A stretch of DNA of 64,000 nucleotides from assembly GCA_017620255.1 (NCBI GenBank), contig JAFZQU010000022.1:62001-126000 (forward strand), given 5' to 3'. The notes beneath the pieces were generated by a model that made no database searches, was not told where the DNA came from, and saw only the letters and a list, made by a program, of their open reading frames with translations. A program made the translations under genes and the position numbers. Below, one piece after another: positions 63,622-64,000 of this stretch; positions within the stretch are counted from its first letter, which is position 1; each line of letters starts with the position of its first letter. The DNA comes from Lachnospiraceae bacterium (GTDB lineage Bacteria > Bacillota > Clostridia > Lachnospirales > Lachnospiraceae).

Positions 63622-63807
63622 ATGGCTAAAACAGCAATGAAGATCAAACAGCAGCGCAAGCAGAAATTCTCCACAAGAGAATACACACGTTGCAAAATCT
63701 GTGGTCGTCCGCATGCTTATTTAAGAAAATACGGTATTTGCAGAATCTGCTTCCGTGAATTGGCATACAAAGGACAGATCCCCGGCGTAAAGAAATCCAG
63801 CTGGTAA
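63622..63807 (+). CDS. rpsZ: 30S ribosomal protein S14, zinc type
   Basis: S14 (61 residues) of the short zinc-binding form: CKICG and CRICF give the four cysteines around YLRKYGI. AGGAGG precedes the ATG. Confidence 0.97.
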   Translation: MAKTAMKIKQQRKQKFSTREYTRCKICGRPHAYLRKYGICRICFRELAYKGQIPGVKKSSW

Positions 63808-63841
63808 TCATACAGGAATAAGTACAGGAGGAAAACGTAAG

Positions 63842-64000
63842 ATGACAATGAGTGATCCTATTGCAGATATGCTTACAAGAATCCGTAATGCAAATACTGC
63901 AAAACACGATACAGTAGATGTTCCTGCATCGAAAATGAAACTCGCCATCGCAGAGATCCTTTTCAATGAAGGATATATCAGGAAATATGATGTGGTCGAG
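63842..64000 (+). CDS. rpsH: 30S ribosomal protein S8, 3' truncated by window edge
   Basis: The first 53 residues of S8 are present ([20 protein letters not shown], then [16 protein letters not shown]). AGGAGG precedes the ATG. The rest is beyond the window. Confidence 0.96.
   Translation, partial: MTMSDPIADMLTRIRNANTAKHDTVDVPASKMKLAIAEILFNEGYIRKYDVVE

Noticed and set aside
1..64000. Search for tRNA genes, CRISPR arrays, insertion sequences and attachment sites
   Set aside because: No cloverleaf, regularly spaced repeats, transposase-like protein or paired att-type repeats were seen on either strand.

Overview
The window reads as a chromosomal segment of a Gram-positive anaerobe of the Bacillota, most likely class Clostridia and plausibly Lachnospiraceae. 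This rests on the Firmicutes-type S10/spc ribosomal operon with a zinc-type S14, strong AGGAGG ribosome binding sites, TTG as a start codon for L5, sigma-A-like promoters, and a surface lysozyme with bacterial Ig-like repeats. The taxonomic call is inference; there is no rRNA gene here. I see no tRNA, CRISPR array, insertion sequence or phage gene.

Layout. (1) 2-1885: the 3' end of a repeat-rich surface protein, closed by a good terminator. (2) 2031-48313: a very large cell-surface polysaccharide locus of nearly 40 genes, mostly on the + strand and often overlapping by a few bases. Its first part (2031-13716) holds a nonulosonic acid synthase, a fused CMP-sugar synthetase/UDP-sugar hydrolase, two Wzx-type flippases, an initiating phosphoglycosyltransferase and four glycosyltransferases. 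Then come a dTDP-3-amino-sugar pair (13756-15279), a GtrB-like glycosyltransferase and a GT-C membrane protein. A UDP-sugar dehydrogenase with a YdjC-type deacetylase follows. The rmlB-rmlA-rmlC genes (20455-26237) are interrupted by a membrane-anchored GH25 lysozyme. An ABC polysaccharide exporter (Wzm/Wzt) is followed by a fused methyltransferase/kinase-like protein resembling the chain terminator WbdD, and by large tandem GT2 enzymes (26255-34831). The last third (34843-48313) holds a phosphohexomutase, a GT87/GtrA/DPM/AglD-like module, an esterase lipoprotein, a kinase-HAD-nucleotidyltransferase cassette, more GT2 enzymes and a second initiating transferase. (3) 48306-54969: a ClpX-like unfoldase, an MBOAT/SGNH O-acylation pair with a small Ala/Lys-tailed membrane protein, a zinc-ribbon membrane protein, a DUF2752 protein and an rRNA methyltransferase-like gene on the - strand. 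(4) 55137-56648: PutP sodium/proline symporter with a strong terminator. (5) 56819-64000: promoter, a structured leader RNA of about 245 nt, and the S10-spc operon from rpsJ to the start of rpsH.

How it fits together. The sugar genes can supply dTDP-4-keto-6-deoxyhexoses (and a 3-amino derivative), a UDP-uronic acid and a CMP-nonulosonate, but several steps are missing from the window: rmlD, the PseB/C/H-type early nonulosonate enzymes, and any recognisable Wzy polymerase. Two lipid-linked starts (7716, 45954), two flippases and one ABC exporter suggest more than one glycan is built, with one capped by the WbdD-like protein before Wzm/Wzt export. The lipid-P-sugar enzymes (15387, 39433), GtrA and the GT-C proteins would decorate the polymers outside the membrane, together with the MBOAT O-acylation pair and the esterase lipoprotein. 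These pathway assignments are inferred from family membership and gene order.
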